The translations under genes and the position numbers were made by a program. DNA of 64,000 nucleotides. Source: Haemonchus contortus. Its lineage: Eukaryota; Nematoda; Chromadorea; Rhabditida; Trichostrongylidae. The stretch covers positions 33,563,715-33,627,714 of the forward strand of contig LS997562.1 of the NCBI GenBank assembly GCA_000469685.2, in the 5' to 3' direction. The notes under the pieces were generated by a model. The model did no database searches and was not told the DNA's origin. It was given only the letters and a program-made list of their open reading frames with translations. Of the stretch, positions 10,101-22,650 are shown piece by piece; position 1 is the stretch's first letter, and every line of letters starts with the position of its first letter.

Positions 10101-13100
10101 TTGTGATACCTTAAATGCATCATACACGGATTAATCAATTTTGACAGCTCAATAAGTTATAGAATAAACAACAACAGAAACAAAGAATTTGAAAAGATTG
10201 AGATTGCATTTAAAATAGCTACTTACCGGTGGACGCGTCACATTCAACGGTTCCTCAAAATTGAGAACGGAATTGGGAGTCAACCTGTAAATATCATTCT
10301 CTACCCTCTGTAGGAATTTATGAGGGAACGCAAAAATAAAAATAAAGGATAACGCATAAAGTTTTTGGCGTTAATCAATCCCGCCTGAGAGATGCGCCCC
10401 CGCACTCGACATCCATTCAGAATCGTAGTGGCGTAATGAGTTCGTACGTGGCCAATACAATGACTTGCGGTTGCCAGCCGATGTAAAAGTCAGTGCTTTT
10501 ATCCTCCCAGACCTGTCTGGTACCAACTCTCCGATCCCGAAGGGATGGAAGGCCTGATTGGCCTAGGCAGGCATCGATCCGGGATTCGAACCCCTCACCG
10601 TGCGTGTGACATAGTGAGCCACTTGCCACTACACCACCTTCGCCATGAAAATAAAAATGTGATAATAAATAATCAAAGCTATTTGATTCAATGGAAATTT
10701 ACCAGAAATAAGAAGTTTCAAAATTGGGCGTCCACTAGGTTGTTGTACGATTGATGGTTACGACATGTATTTGCCCCTTTTCGAATTTTATCTGTGATCT
10801 TTAAGGCATGCGGAGAGGAACGTTATCAGGGTGTCGATAGCTACTTTAGAAAAAGGTCTGTCGTTCCGAAAAAAATCTCTGACACGGAACTCAGTGGCGG
10901 TTTCCAGCAGTTGAGGATGGTCAGTTGTATAAAAGATATCCATCTTCTGCTATGTGGCAATAAATGGCTTTCTTCAACATGCCACTCTCAACTACTGGAA
11001 ACCGACACGAGCCCTTCAAATAGCCGTTTTACGATCGTAGCCCTAATGCATGCGATTTCTTCAAGCAATATACATAGGAAAACTATAGCAAAAAGGAGTT
11101 CATCAGCGTCAACAAAGACATATGAATATAATAAAGGGAATATTTTGCATTTTGAATAACTAAATGGCGTTGGTTTGATTTTACTACCTGCTTTACCCGG
11201 TCATATTCTTTACATAACTACAACCTACATTACTTCTTAATTTCATAGTTATGACAGTGGAAGCGTTCCGATGATTGCTGTAGAGAAAAATTGTCTCACT
11301 TGCTCGGCACTGCTGGTTGCCATTCTATCAAAGGCCGAAGAGTCTCCTGTTCTGATGAGGTTCCAGTTGAAGTTTGGGAAGGTCGTTTAGAGGGCCGCTC
11401 AGCATCAGCTGTAGATGGTTGGCCACGTTTGCGACCACGAAGCGAGCCTACTTGAGATGGCTGCTGCGATGGCAAATCTTTCGCAGTTGCATTGCGTTCA
11501 GCTAGTTGGTTGGCTAAAAGTTAAAGAGACGATCATACAAAGAAAAGGGACGTGAATATACTACGCACCAAATTCTCGATTCCGTTGCTGCAACTTTTCC
11601 GTCATCTGAGCCCGTAACGCCATCATTTCATCCAAATCTGGTTTCTCAATGGTACTACACACTGTCTTTGCTGCAGAACCCTGTCTTGTTACACACTTTC
11701 GGGTACTCTAAAAAAAATATCGACTCAGTAGAAAAAAAAGGATATGGTACCCTTGTTGAATTAAGGTTGTACAAATATGAAATACCCTTCTCTTTGAAGG
11801 CGAATGTGTCCCCAAATCATGAGCGGATGCAGAAGTAGTCAGAGAGTTGGCACTAACACGAGCGTTTCGTTGAGGTTTAGCGGTAGCTGTTTTGATAACT
11901 CCTTCCTTCAGAATTCGACCAACCATGGTAGTAGTCTGAAATGGCAGAAACGAAATTCTGCAACAGCGCAACGACAACTGAATAGGTAATAAATAAAATA
12001 AAGTCTAATTTACCAAAGAATCATGGCTTGTGTCTCCACTAGTCGATCCTGGAGAGGGTATGTTCTCAACGGCTTGTGTTAAACCTTGGAAGCTGAAAAC
12101 GTTAGGTAAGAACCCTGACTGCAAAATTGAAGCAAAATGCCAAACTTACTTCGGTTTGAAGGGTTTGTTCATGTCAAGCGTCCTGTCGTTCAATCTCATA
12201 AAACGTAAGCGCGATGGTACAGCAGAAATTGGTGTAGACGTTTTGAATGCTTCCTACAAAAGAGAAACCTGCGATCCTGGAACGTCTTCATTTTAATACT
12301 TTAACTAATGCCAGCAGCCATAATGAACCCCAAACTAGGGATCAAAAACATGAGGATCAATATGACGAACCTCTTCCATGCTCGGTCTAGTATTGGATGT
12401 CGTTGCTCTAGTCTTCCTTGGGATAAGTTGATCAGGTGTTCTATCCAATTGCAGCTCATCCACAATCAAATCGGAAAAGTCGTCTCTGGGAACTTCCTGC
12501 TCGGAAGACCTCCCCGAGGTGCTAGCACGAAGTCGACCGCTATTGGCTGCTCTAGCCGCCTCTGGCCACAAATCGTCTGTCCTTCCTCCGTACGAAACGT
12601 AAGCCTCCCCCTTAACAATTTGAATTCATAATACTATTTGATACAAATGTTCTAACTGAAAAAAACCAGATCCATCGGAAATGCCAGGAAACTGAGTAAA
12701 CACTAAACGTTGGATTTTGTTGAAAAAACCATGGGTCGGTGAACTAAAGACAGCTCGATCGGCTGGTTTGAAACCCTGACATTCAGATATGGAGCGAGAT
12801 GGAACAGTGATAGGTGGTGCCGCTTTTATACGAACGACGAAAGGCTCAGATCTCGGATCTAAGAGTGTTAGTAGGTAAGTAGCATTTACTTTTGCGTGTT
12901 ATCGAATTTGTGATTACCGAACGATAACAGTGACTGGACCATTTTTTTTTTTCAGAAGATGATGGAATGCCTTGATGACTAACGCACTTTTGATATAAGT
13001 GGAGAGCAGTGCCGCATTATCTATGAAGGGCAAAACTTGGACGTAACTTTCGCTAAATATCACAATTTAGAGAAAAATCCCAATTATGTAGAGAAGGGTA

Positions 13101-16100
13101 TAAGTAGGTAGGCGTCCTCACCATTTCTGTCAAAACGAGTATAACAGAATGAACCACTAGAAGCGACAATGCCCAGACCGAGAATAAAATATCGATCTCG
13201 AAAAATGACTTTAAAAAATACCTCCAGAGGGAATAAATCTTCTTTCATAAGCTTGTCGTTTACTATCGATTCGATGACCCAAGACGGGTCCACTACCTGC
13301 AAGTGGTCGGTATTTCGATGAACAAACAGGATGTTTCATTAGGAAATTGACTTTAAACTTCTGTCGCCGAGCTTCTGCTACACGATCCCCTTCACTGCCT
13401 CCGATTACATGAGTAACAGCTCGCTGGAAAATTGTCTTTTAAGATCAACGAGAAAGAAACTCCGGCACAACTTGAAAATATAATTACAATTACAATACTA
13501 GACAAAGTCAGCTAATTAAGAATGGAAAATATGGCTGTCGAATCACCTGATCACCTTGATTCCTTTTCGTCAACTTTTCTTGCACTTCACCGCCAAATTC
13601 CTTGATTAGCTGGGCCAATGTGGACTGCAATATTACTTCTTCAACTGATAACCCGCAAAAACAGTTAAGAAAATTAGAATACGTTTCCCTCTTTATTTAG
13701 AATTTCGATCTTAACAAAGAGTTCCCTGCTCATTACACAAAAGAGGAAATGACATCGCCTGCAGAGCATACAAACTTCGGTTTCTCTCCAATAAGATGAA
13801 AAAGCTTACTCTTTCATGATCACTGAAGCAACTGATGACAGCCACGACGTTTGAAAACACTTTGCTTTCTCTCACCGCTGGCAAAGGGCGAAAGAGTGGA
13901 TGGCTGTAGGATTTCAACAATCGATACTCCATCAAACAACGTTTCTTAAAAGGAAGGATCGAAAAAATCTTGGTAAAAATAAGTGTCTCTGTTCAAAAAA
14001 TTCAGAGGTAACTCACAACCCAGAACACCGTTACTGCATCTCCATAGTTATCCGTTGGTTGAACATGATCGAATTCAATGTTACCACAGACAAAATAGTT
14101 GACAAACGTGTTCTCGTCGGAGGATGGTACAACCTTGCCTTAAAAAAACTAAATAACAGTTTTATAACGTAGTTTATAACATAATCGATAGTAGGGGTGG
14201 AAAAGAAAGAGTGAAAGACACTAAATAAATGAAAAAGAGGGCTACTACTATAAACGACGGCCGTCGAGCTTCGATGTCATCATCATCTTCTCAGTTCTCT
14301 CGCGATCGACGCCTCGTTAATGTTTTCATTTGCTTTGGCAGCTTTTGCTTTTGCCTTTTTCCGAATTAGGACCTCGACTAATCCTCTATCCAGACATGCT
14401 ATTTACTGTACACGGTTCCACCACAGTGCGACCGAGGCTTCAACAGAAGAAGTAGAGCAAGTGGTCTGTTAGCCGGTACTTTACGGTCTTTCGTAGAGCT
14501 GACTATGTAAGGTGAAGAGATTTAAGGGAAAAAATCTTGCCTCCTGCGGATTTCAATTCCTTGACCGTTTGAGCTTCAACATCATCAGGAAGACCATTGA
14601 CACGGAATTTTAGCGCTCTAAATTAAGGGTATTGTGAGGCGATATCAGAAAAATGTATTTGACAATTGAAAAGATACGCTAAAAAAAATGAGAAGCTGTT
14701 CAACAATGGGAAAGCAAGAAAAACAATAAAAAACGGATTCTACAGCAGCAGGGCCTGTGATCCGAGGAACCGTAAAGGAAGCGCAACCATATGGCTTTAG
14801 TTCATGCTGAATCATCCATTCTATCACAAAATGTAGGCATGATCCGTTCAGGAGCTTAAAACGTTTGATAATGTGGCCGGCGCGTTGCGAGTTTTAAAGG
14901 TTCTGAATAGACAATGGAATGGATTTCATTTTGGTCTTTAAAGCTGTTAGGTAGATCACTTAGTGATCGCCCTTCTGAAAAGGCTCACCGAAAGATCGAA
15001 GACACATCGGGGTCGTCCGACAGGTTGCCAAGAGGAGCTAAATTGAGGTAGTCGGAGGCACCCAAATCTTTTGTCCCTGTTCCTGGACCGTCCGCTTTTG
15101 ATGAGTGCTCAGCAACAAGTCGCTAAAAAGAACTATTTGATGATAGCATACTTCCACGACCAGTTCAGCGTAGACAAAGTGAAAAGCCATACGCAAAAAG
15201 GACTACCAATCCTAAGTTCCTACGGAAAAAATTACCCTAGGTGTTTCTTCCAACGCTTGTGCACATTCAAAGGATGCAGTCCTACAGATAATGTTGTCGG
15301 GATCCCAAAGAAACTCTAAAGCAACTGTCGTTTGCTTGAAATCACCAGGATTCGAAAATTAGGAGACCTTCAAGTGCCACTTGATCCTTTTCCGCATAAC
15401 AAGCTGTTATCCATTCGGCGCGTACAACATGAATACCACGAGTTTTGGCCTGAATGAGTCGACTGCGATCACTTGCTGAGGCATGAACAACGACAATGTG
15501 ACTGGCAGCTTCCATACCAGCCACGCGAGTGGCACCACTCCTGAAATGGATAGAAGCACTTCTCGAATCAGTTCGTAAAAGTGAAAAAGTCAGTAAAAGT
15601 CAAAAGGAGTGCATCATTACGAAGCGAGCCTATCACAAACCTGTCCAGAATCTTTTTCCACTTATCTGCGCGAGATTGATCCGCACCACACACCCAAATC
15701 CGACAACCCTACAACAAATGTTCTATAAAATAGAGCCTTAAGTTCGATGAAGGTTCAAAATTTCCAAAAATCGGGTGCACAGCCATACAGCTGCTGAACG
15801 AAAAAAATACCTCGAGAAAATCGAAATCGTTCCTCAGACATGTTTCGTCCAACTGATCCACTGGATCAGGAACGGCTGGAGTTGACGTTGCAATACGATA
15901 GCGACTCGGCTCGCGGCGAAGATTGGTGCAACTGGAAATACCAAAAACTAACAGTAAGGCCTCGTTGAGTCTATCCACTAAGCAAAATGTAAACCAACCG
16001 AGCTGAAGACATTGGTGTTCGTTCCGGTTCCGCTTCACTTTCTCCATCATGTTTTGTAACTTGGGTATTGAAAGTTGAATTATCCAGTCGTCCTCCTCTA

Positions 16101-19100
16101 CCTAAGTAGGACAGGAAAAATAGATGAAGTTCGGAAGAAATAATGATGAAGCTATTGGCAAGCACAGAAAGCAGCTGGCCGCAGCCGATTATGGCTTGCA
16201 AGCCGTTAGCCAGCCATAACCAATTAATTGTAACTCAAATAACCAATTGTAGGGCATTTGCTTGAGTAGACTGGAGAAAGAAGATGAAAAAGATCATCGC
16301 CAGTATAGGCAAACTAACCTTGAATAGCGCTACAGTCCAGTTCTTCTGGTTCTACAATTCGTGAATCCTGTACTGGTGTACTGCATCTGTTTCGCTTTTC
16401 TGGATCAAAAGCACTGGAAAAGGGAAGTTTTGCAGGAATTTGCACAAAGATAGCTAAGATTTGGCAACAGTGGTGTGGAATCGGTGAGCTCAACGAACAT
16501 TAGTTCTAGGCTGTTCCTTTGAAATCGAAACGGAAATCTCTTAAGTTAACCCCAACTTCTCTGAAGGATGAAAGTGCAGAAGTTCTACAAGAGGCGTTCA
16601 ATCGAACCTTTCAGGAAGAATATAACCAGCCATCACTGATTTACGTAGCCACGTAGACCGCACAATTTTGATTGAGTTCCATTCACGGGCCTAGAAAATT
16701 ATCACTATGATGAGAGAAAAACCAAAACTGTTTGGCGCTAAGTATTTCATTTTGAAACGCAGGGGCAAGTATTCGACTTCTACATAGAGCCATTGTTCTT
16801 GTTTAGAATAAAGGCTTATGGAGCCAACTCATGAGTCAAAACTCTAATTCACTGGTTCAAAAGCAAACCTTTTAGAGTGGTTTTCTGTTGAGTATTCACG
16901 AAAAACAAAACAAAATGTAGCTCTCCAAAAACGTTTCTTTTCTCATCAAGTGTATTCTTCTCTCGCACAAATTAAACGAACCGCTTATTTCAGTCAGGTT
17001 GATAATGTTATCTATCAAGGATGGCATAGCCATGAAGCGAAAATTACGATTAGCAGAAGCCCTAGTGTTGAGCGAGCTCTTACCTTTTTGTATTTCATCC
17101 CCTTGCTGTGATCAGCAATCAGATGGGTGCACTCGTTTCTCTTCATGTCACCCGAGAAGCGCCCACCATGCAGCTCAATCAGTCTGGCGATGTCCATTCG
17201 TTCCCTACCACCAACACCGGTGGCAGTTATTACCTGGAATATACGACATATCCTGATTCCATCCTATGCTATAGAGCCTAATTTTTAGAGAAAATTTTGA
17301 ATAAGTCAAGTTAACTGGCTGAAAGAAAAATAAATAAAACGTCCAAAAGGAGTAGAAATACGAAAGGGAGCAGGGACTAACAGAAAATGCTACAGAAAGA
17401 AAAATTTGGCGACATCTACAGCCAGAAGAAGAAATGGAGAAGGAAAAGTGAGAAAATCAAGGTAGGAACGAGCCGAGCAGCTAGCAAGGATTGTGGAAAA
17501 ATATTTCGGATGAAACCTATAATGTGGAAACTGGATTTTTCGTAGTCTGTAAACAGAGGTGCTTGCCCGAGACAGAAAATCTAGACCTTACAAGGACAAG
17601 TATGTTAGTCGGGCCACCGAGCAAATTTGCACACCGCGAATAAAAGTGCGCCAGCATAAAGACTTACCATTTTGTTGAAGATTGGTGTGCGATATTGTTG
17701 TGCAAATTCCTTCGACGTGAACAGATCTACCGAGAAACGTTGAGCCGCATCCCATGCAGCTTCGATCCAGCTTGGCAGCATAATTGGCAAATTCATTCGC
17801 CGGGCTTCCTGTAGTAACTGGATGTAATAGACATTGTTTCAATATAATTTAGCCCACCAAGTCAATCAAAACTTGGGTACCATTTATCGTCACATAAAAC
17901 TCACAGCCTCTCACCGCAAGTCGAAAACCAACTGAACAGGTCGATTGCCGACTGGCCAATACATTCGAAGTATCGAATACACTTCCCCAGCTTATGCATG
18001 AGGCTACCAATAAAGTTGCGTCTCGACAGCTTTGTAAAATTCGCTGACGAAAGTCACCCTATTACATAATAGTGAGGAACTCTTGCTCTGTAAATCCTTT
18101 TAGGATCAAATTCAGAGTGTGAGCAATGATTACAATGCAATTCGCATTTCTACGGCTCACTAAGTGATCATCTCCCGGTAGAAAGAAGTCAGACGACCGA
18201 CGAAGGCCGGGACAGAAAGCCCACTGTCGCTTACAAAACCAGAGTACATGTAAACGATCGCTATACTGTAGTAGAGAAGAACTACTTCAGAAAATATTGA
18301 TTGCTCACCGTATACTTCTTGGAGGCGGTGTCACAATATTCCGTGACCAAATGTGTAACCCTCTCAGTCAAACATGGCGACACGACTCCATTCATCCAAT
18401 TTATTTTCTCTTTCAACTCCTCCTAAATAACACTTATATAATCCCTTCCGAACAGTAGTTTTACATAAGAGAACATTACATGCCTATGGTATCCACTTGC
18501 GTGAATGTTCATGTGAGCTTGAAAAAAAATTAGCGAGACTATGAATATGCGAAAGCAAGAGAATATTATTTTTATTTTTTTTATCTTGGTGCACGCAGCG
18601 GTGCGCTCTAACAATACAGTGAAGTAAAACATCAACGACATAATCGAGTCAACCTTACATCGATTGGTCAAGATTTGTTCAGATTGATAAGAAAGTAGTT
18701 ACACTCAAGATCCGGCGAATGAAACTCAATAGGCGGATGGCGCTAGGGATAACACCACTCAGAGAGCATGAAATATGTATATATACATATATGGAATCCG
18801 AAACCGAATTTTCGGATGTTAGGTATTCCCTAGCCCTAACAATTCAGCTTCAGACCCGCCCTTCTTTCGAATTGGCCTATATATACTACCTTCAAGACTC
18901 GATCCGAAAGAGAATGACAATTGTAAGTGAAACAGGAAGGCCACAAAAATACATAGATGAGTATATTACTTTGACCCTTTTGGGGATGACCGAGAAGTTT
19001 GAATAAGGACTGAAGGATGATGATTGCCTCAGGATGACTGTGAGAAGAAACAAAAAGAATCGTAGGAACCTCAAAAGGAGTTTAGTAATCGAGTTAAATT

Positions 19101-19832
19101 CAGCAGTAAATTACGGTAGTATTGAATTCAACAATCAGCACACTGGAGGAGTAAATATTAAACGAAATCAATTTATGCCAGTAGTGTACCGAAAAAGTAT
19201 CAGTACGAATAGGAATGATGTAAGTCATGCCATAAGCTCACAGCTTATAGCGATTACAGTTGGCAGTCAGACAATAAGAATCAAGACTAAAAAAACTCAC
19301 GCGTCTATCGAGTGAGAGGCCTGTGAAGCAAATACACGCTCCTGTCATGTTGAGAGCATATACAGGAAAATCCCATCGTGGTAACGATCCACCATTATTC
19401 AACGTTTGTCGGACAACGTGCACTCCATAAAGGCTGGAATGAGTAGATTCATGCGAACAGCCTCTGACGCTTTGATATAAAGACAACGCAATGTTACTAA
19501 TTCAACTCACTTCACTTTTGCTTTCTTAAGATGTTCAAATACACGACCACGAAATGCTGGTACAAAATAGAAGCTATCATTTTTAGTGGAGACTTGCAAA
19601 GCTTTTTCTTCAGACAACCATACCGCTCCTACACCGTAATCGTTCAACAACTGAAAAGCTCCTATTTCTTGGAAATATTGCATGGATTAAAGACAATAAT
19701 GATTGGTCAGCTGAAACGACGTACATTGAATGTTTCACGGTAATATTCCTCTTCTTCATTTGTAATGGTTGGGTCATCCGGCCTCACGCAAAAAACATCT
19801 ACTGGTTCACCTATATTTTCTTCTTCACCGTC
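7164..19832 (-). CDS. mus-101: TopBP1/MUS-101 homologue, multi-BRCT DNA-damage checkpoint scaffold
   Basis: More than 20 exons on the - strand can be read and align in order with vertebrate TopBP1. N-terminal BRCT0: exons 19832-19725, 19650-19511 and 19433-19301 (NDSFYFVPAFRGRVFEHLKK; FPVYALNMTGACICFTGLSL). BRCT1: 18422-18309 and 17817-17668 (VTHLVTEYCDTASKKYT; MLPSWIEAAWD). BRCT2: 17233-17084 and 16690-16608 (HGGRFSGDMKRNECTHLI). Linker at about 16.4-15.8 kb; a third BRCT region at 15.7-15.35 kb (GCRIWVCGADQS; IHVVRAEWITACY). Further BRCT exons at 14.1-13.2 kb (HPLFRPLPAV; LAQLIKEFGGEVQEKL; THVIGGSEGDR; DPSWVIESIV). Low-complexity basic and Ser-rich linker at 12.9-9.3 kb (RGRKRGQPS resembles a nuclear signal). 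C-terminal BRCT pair at 9.34-7.16 kb (IISRLGGIADSGELSDECTH; RRGAFSGWRCVLY; final exon ends KKLLMSRRR). TopBP1 binds phosphopeptides, activates ATR and is needed for replication initiation in the nucleus. The first, ATG-containing exon was not resolved upstream of 19832, and a donor overlaps the final stop, so both ends carry some doubt. Confidence 0.9.
8677..8747 (-). tRNA. tRNA-Gly (anticodon GCC), within a TopBP1 intron
   Basis: The 71-nt - strand sequence starts GCATCGGTGGTTCAGTGG and folds into a full cloverleaf. The acceptor stem is GCATCGG/CCGATGC with discriminator A. The D arm follows, then an anticodon arm around CTGCCAC (anticodon GCC), and a T arm with box B GGGTTCGATTCCC. It matches the canonical metazoan tRNA-Gly(GCC) pattern. 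It lies in the TopBP1 intron between the exons ending near 9338 and starting near 8545, on the same strand as the host gene, with its own internal pol III promoter boxes. It is clearly a real tRNA gene, unlike the SINE heads in this window, because all stems pair. Confidence 0.95.
10343..10643 (-). mobile_element. tRNA-derived SINE, full-length copy in a TopBP1 intron
   Basis: Same family as the copy at 4150, with box B GGGGTTCGAATCCC near 10585 (reverse strand) and a tail ending TTATGCGTTATCCTT. It lies in the intron between the TopBP1 exons ending near 11.3 kb and starting near 10.29 kb, in the same orientation as the gene. Confidence 0.85.
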
Positions 19833-21136
19833 CTGAAACTTTTACACATTAATTTCACATGACATTAAAAACCACAAGTTTCAGGCAAGAAGGTCTGACG
19901 GACAGACATTTCGAGGCCGGCTGCAGAGAAGTAGCTATAATCGCTACTTCTTTACAACCTGAGCTTAGAATGGCCATAATTGCGAAAAGATTTTTTTATT
20001 GGCTCTCGCACAGTAATAAATAATGATTCGAACCGAGCAGCTTCGCATTGCAGAAGGTCTTGAGACGACGCCGCTCCCTTGCTGCCTTTACGATGGCTGA
20101 GGACTATGGCCACTAATAACTAAAATGCTTTACGGGCATCATGCTCTTAATCCCTAACACTACCCTTATAGCTCTCTTTATCCCTGAATATCTCGCTTGA
20201 ACTATGCGAACTAGGCAGAGTTATATCGAATACGAATCTGTTTGTGCAAACGGAAGCATTCACTGCCTACTAGGGGAGGAGAGGGGGGGGGGGGGGGGGG
20301 CAAGACACTTGCTATAGAGGATGGAGCTCAGTAAGATCGTAACGGCTTCCATCGTTGGTAGTGAGAGCCTGAAGTAAGTGGAGAACGGCTTTGCTATCTG
20401 TGTCCTCTCATTCATAACAGAGCACAACCAACTCATCTATTTCAAATGAGGTCAGCCATTTTCAGCAAATGCTTTTGTGGTAACAACCGAGTTCATGTAG
20501 CAATTTACGATCATTGAGCTCGAGCTTGAAAAACTGCTTGAATTACCAAATCATAGCCTATTTTAAGAACGCCCATGCAATGAATTATACTAGTTTTTTT
20601 ATCACAAATCTGAATCCTTGTCTGCTAAGTGGTCTGCGATCGAAGTTGCTTACATACCTCTTCACAAATGATTTCAAAAATTGACACAAAGAGAAAACGC
20701 AATAGTATACTAAAACACCTGTGTTGTGATGGGAACACTCTCTACTGATCGACGAGATTTTCTCGGAGCCCCCGGTGTATTCATCTGCTGAAAAAACGCA
20801 TACTCTATTTCGGTATTCAAATGAAGCTAGATTAAGTCGAAATAGCAGTTGTAACGAGGACATTCATTATGAATCAACGAACATCTCATATCATAAGCTT
20901 TATCCAAACACATCACTAGAAACGATTTCAACCATTCATTACTTACAAATGTTAGACCTGTAAAGAGGTAAGGGCAATAGTGTCTACCATAACTTGATAA
21001 GTACGTATAGACTGTTCAAGAACTAATGCATATAAAAGAGTTGGCAAAAAGCGTAAAAATCATTTAGCAAGCCTAGCAACATAGAACTCTAACCCGAATC
21101 ATAGAACTTGAGATAATGATTAAGACATGTATCAAA
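19833..21136. other. Gap between UPF0598 and TopBP1 genes
   Basis: This should hold the 5' end of the TopBP1 homologue. A candidate is a - strand ATG at about 19901 (reads MSVRQTFLPET) after a CTGCAG acceptor, but I found no in-phase donor. The G homopolymer at 20283 lies here. No other exon recognised. Confidence 0.4.
20283..20300. repeat. G homopolymer, 18 nt
   Basis: An uninterrupted run of 18 G on the + strand, a potential G-quadruplex and a likely length-variable site. Confidence 0.9.
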
Positions 21137-22255
21137 TCACGGCTCCACTTGCTTACGAATTTCATTTGTTAGTTCAAAGATCTCTCCCTTCCAGCGAAAT
21201 TTCGTAGGGAAACCATGCTCGTCGAAGGTGAACAGAGGGAACAGTTTATCAGCGGTTTTGGACATTATCAAACCGTATTCCTCAAAATGTGCCTTGTGGT
21301 AGAGCCGACCATTACTGAGCATCGACAGTGAGGTGGGCTGAAATCAGATCGAAGATAGAGTGAATGTTTTCGAATTACATTCGTTCGCACATTATTCATT
21401 TGGAAGAGAAATGCATAAGATTATAAAGTTCCAGCATATACCCTACAATAAAGAGAACCAAGGATGATTGAAGTTTCTGGAAGTGACACCGTTACCAAAA
21501 TGTCACCGTGAATTCGATCTACAAACAAAAGTTCCTATGAATTTGTGATGATACTGTAAACACACCTGAAAAGGATACGTTCGCGTGGACTGTCCGATAC
21601 GCATCATTGTCCCATTATCCACAATTTCAGTGAAAACTATAGGCCGATCATCGCAGCGTAGAAAATTATGCTCCCGACCGCATCGACTCACGTATGGAAA
21701 AGTATCCTGAAAGAACTGTCTCATTTTCAAAGAAAAGTACAATGTTAAAACCCATCACCTGATTAATACCTCGAGCTCAAACTATCGAAATTCAACTATT
21801 TTATACTTCAGGACTCCATTAAAAGCTCACCCTATAGCGGTCCGTATCGTTCAGTCGTAATTGTTTATAAAAGAAATTCAGAAAATCCGTATCTTAAAAC
21901 GCGGAATAGTTAGAAAGCATTCAACACCAATAAGTGCTATGTCACATTTGACTTCTCTGACTGACTGTAATATAACATAAGAACAAAAAAAAGGAAAAGA
22001 GGGTAAAAAGCTACACTCGACTTTCAGGAACACTTACAAACCCTTATAGGCAGATGTGAAATTCTTCGACCGCGAATCGTCGAGGAACAACATCCCTTCA
22101 TGACTTATGTAATAGAAATATTCCCTGAACACAACTATTTTCATAAACGTGCAACGGCCAGTATTTTTACGAGGAGTACGATATTTAACAAACCTTATCT
22201 TTCCAACATACTGCCCCTGCTTATATGCTATATTCCTACAATTCGTCAAGAACAT
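21137..22255 (-). CDS. UPF0598 family protein (C8orf82-like), probably mitochondrial
   Basis: Five exons give about 182 residues. The first exon (22255 to about 22209) starts MFLTNCRNIAYKQGQ one base after a TTACAG acceptor, a textbook trans-splice site. Later exons give REYFYYISHEGMLFLDDSR, then DTDFLNFFYKQLRLNDTDRY, then DTFPYVSRCGREHNFLRCDD. The last exon (about 21340-21137) gives SMLSNGRLYHK ... PTKFRWKGEIFELTNEIRKQ and a TGA stop. The EYFYY-x-LFLDDS, CGRE-NFLRC-DRP-VFT and NGRLYH blocks are the signature of UPF0598 (human C8orf82). The molecular function of this family is unknown. A stretch at about 21445-21525 has splice-like edges but would add a stop and is not needed by the family alignment, so I leave it in an intron. 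It lies about 395 bp downstream of NDUFB10 on the same strand, which fits an operon. Confidence 0.9.
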
Positions 22256-22650
22256 TCTGTAAGTAGATGGTTAAATGGACACGAACATACAAGAGCTCGC
22301 GATGCTTATGGAGGACACGCAAATTGAAATTCCATATTTGCCACTTAGACACTTCCAGTATATTTTCATCCTAAAGGATGTGGCATCACGTTCGTTTAAT
22401 AGTAGATATAATCACTCTTACTATCTTTTTTTCACGGGTGTCGGCCGCATTTCAAAAATCTTGCACTGGCCAAGAGAAAACACGCCTCTGAATCGCATTA
22501 GCATCCATAGTATGGAATGGAGCAACCACTGTTACAAAACAGTAAACTGATAACCTAGACTTTATCTTCGAAGCTACAAGCTATAAAATTACAAATCCAT
22601 CTCTTAACAAGCGTATCAGATACACGCTCACAAAATTATCTAGATAACAA

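Noticed and set aside
21445..21525. Possible extra exon in the UPF0598 gene
   Set aside because: In the phase set by the preceding exon it hits a stop, and the family alignment joins YPFQ directly to PTSLSML without it.
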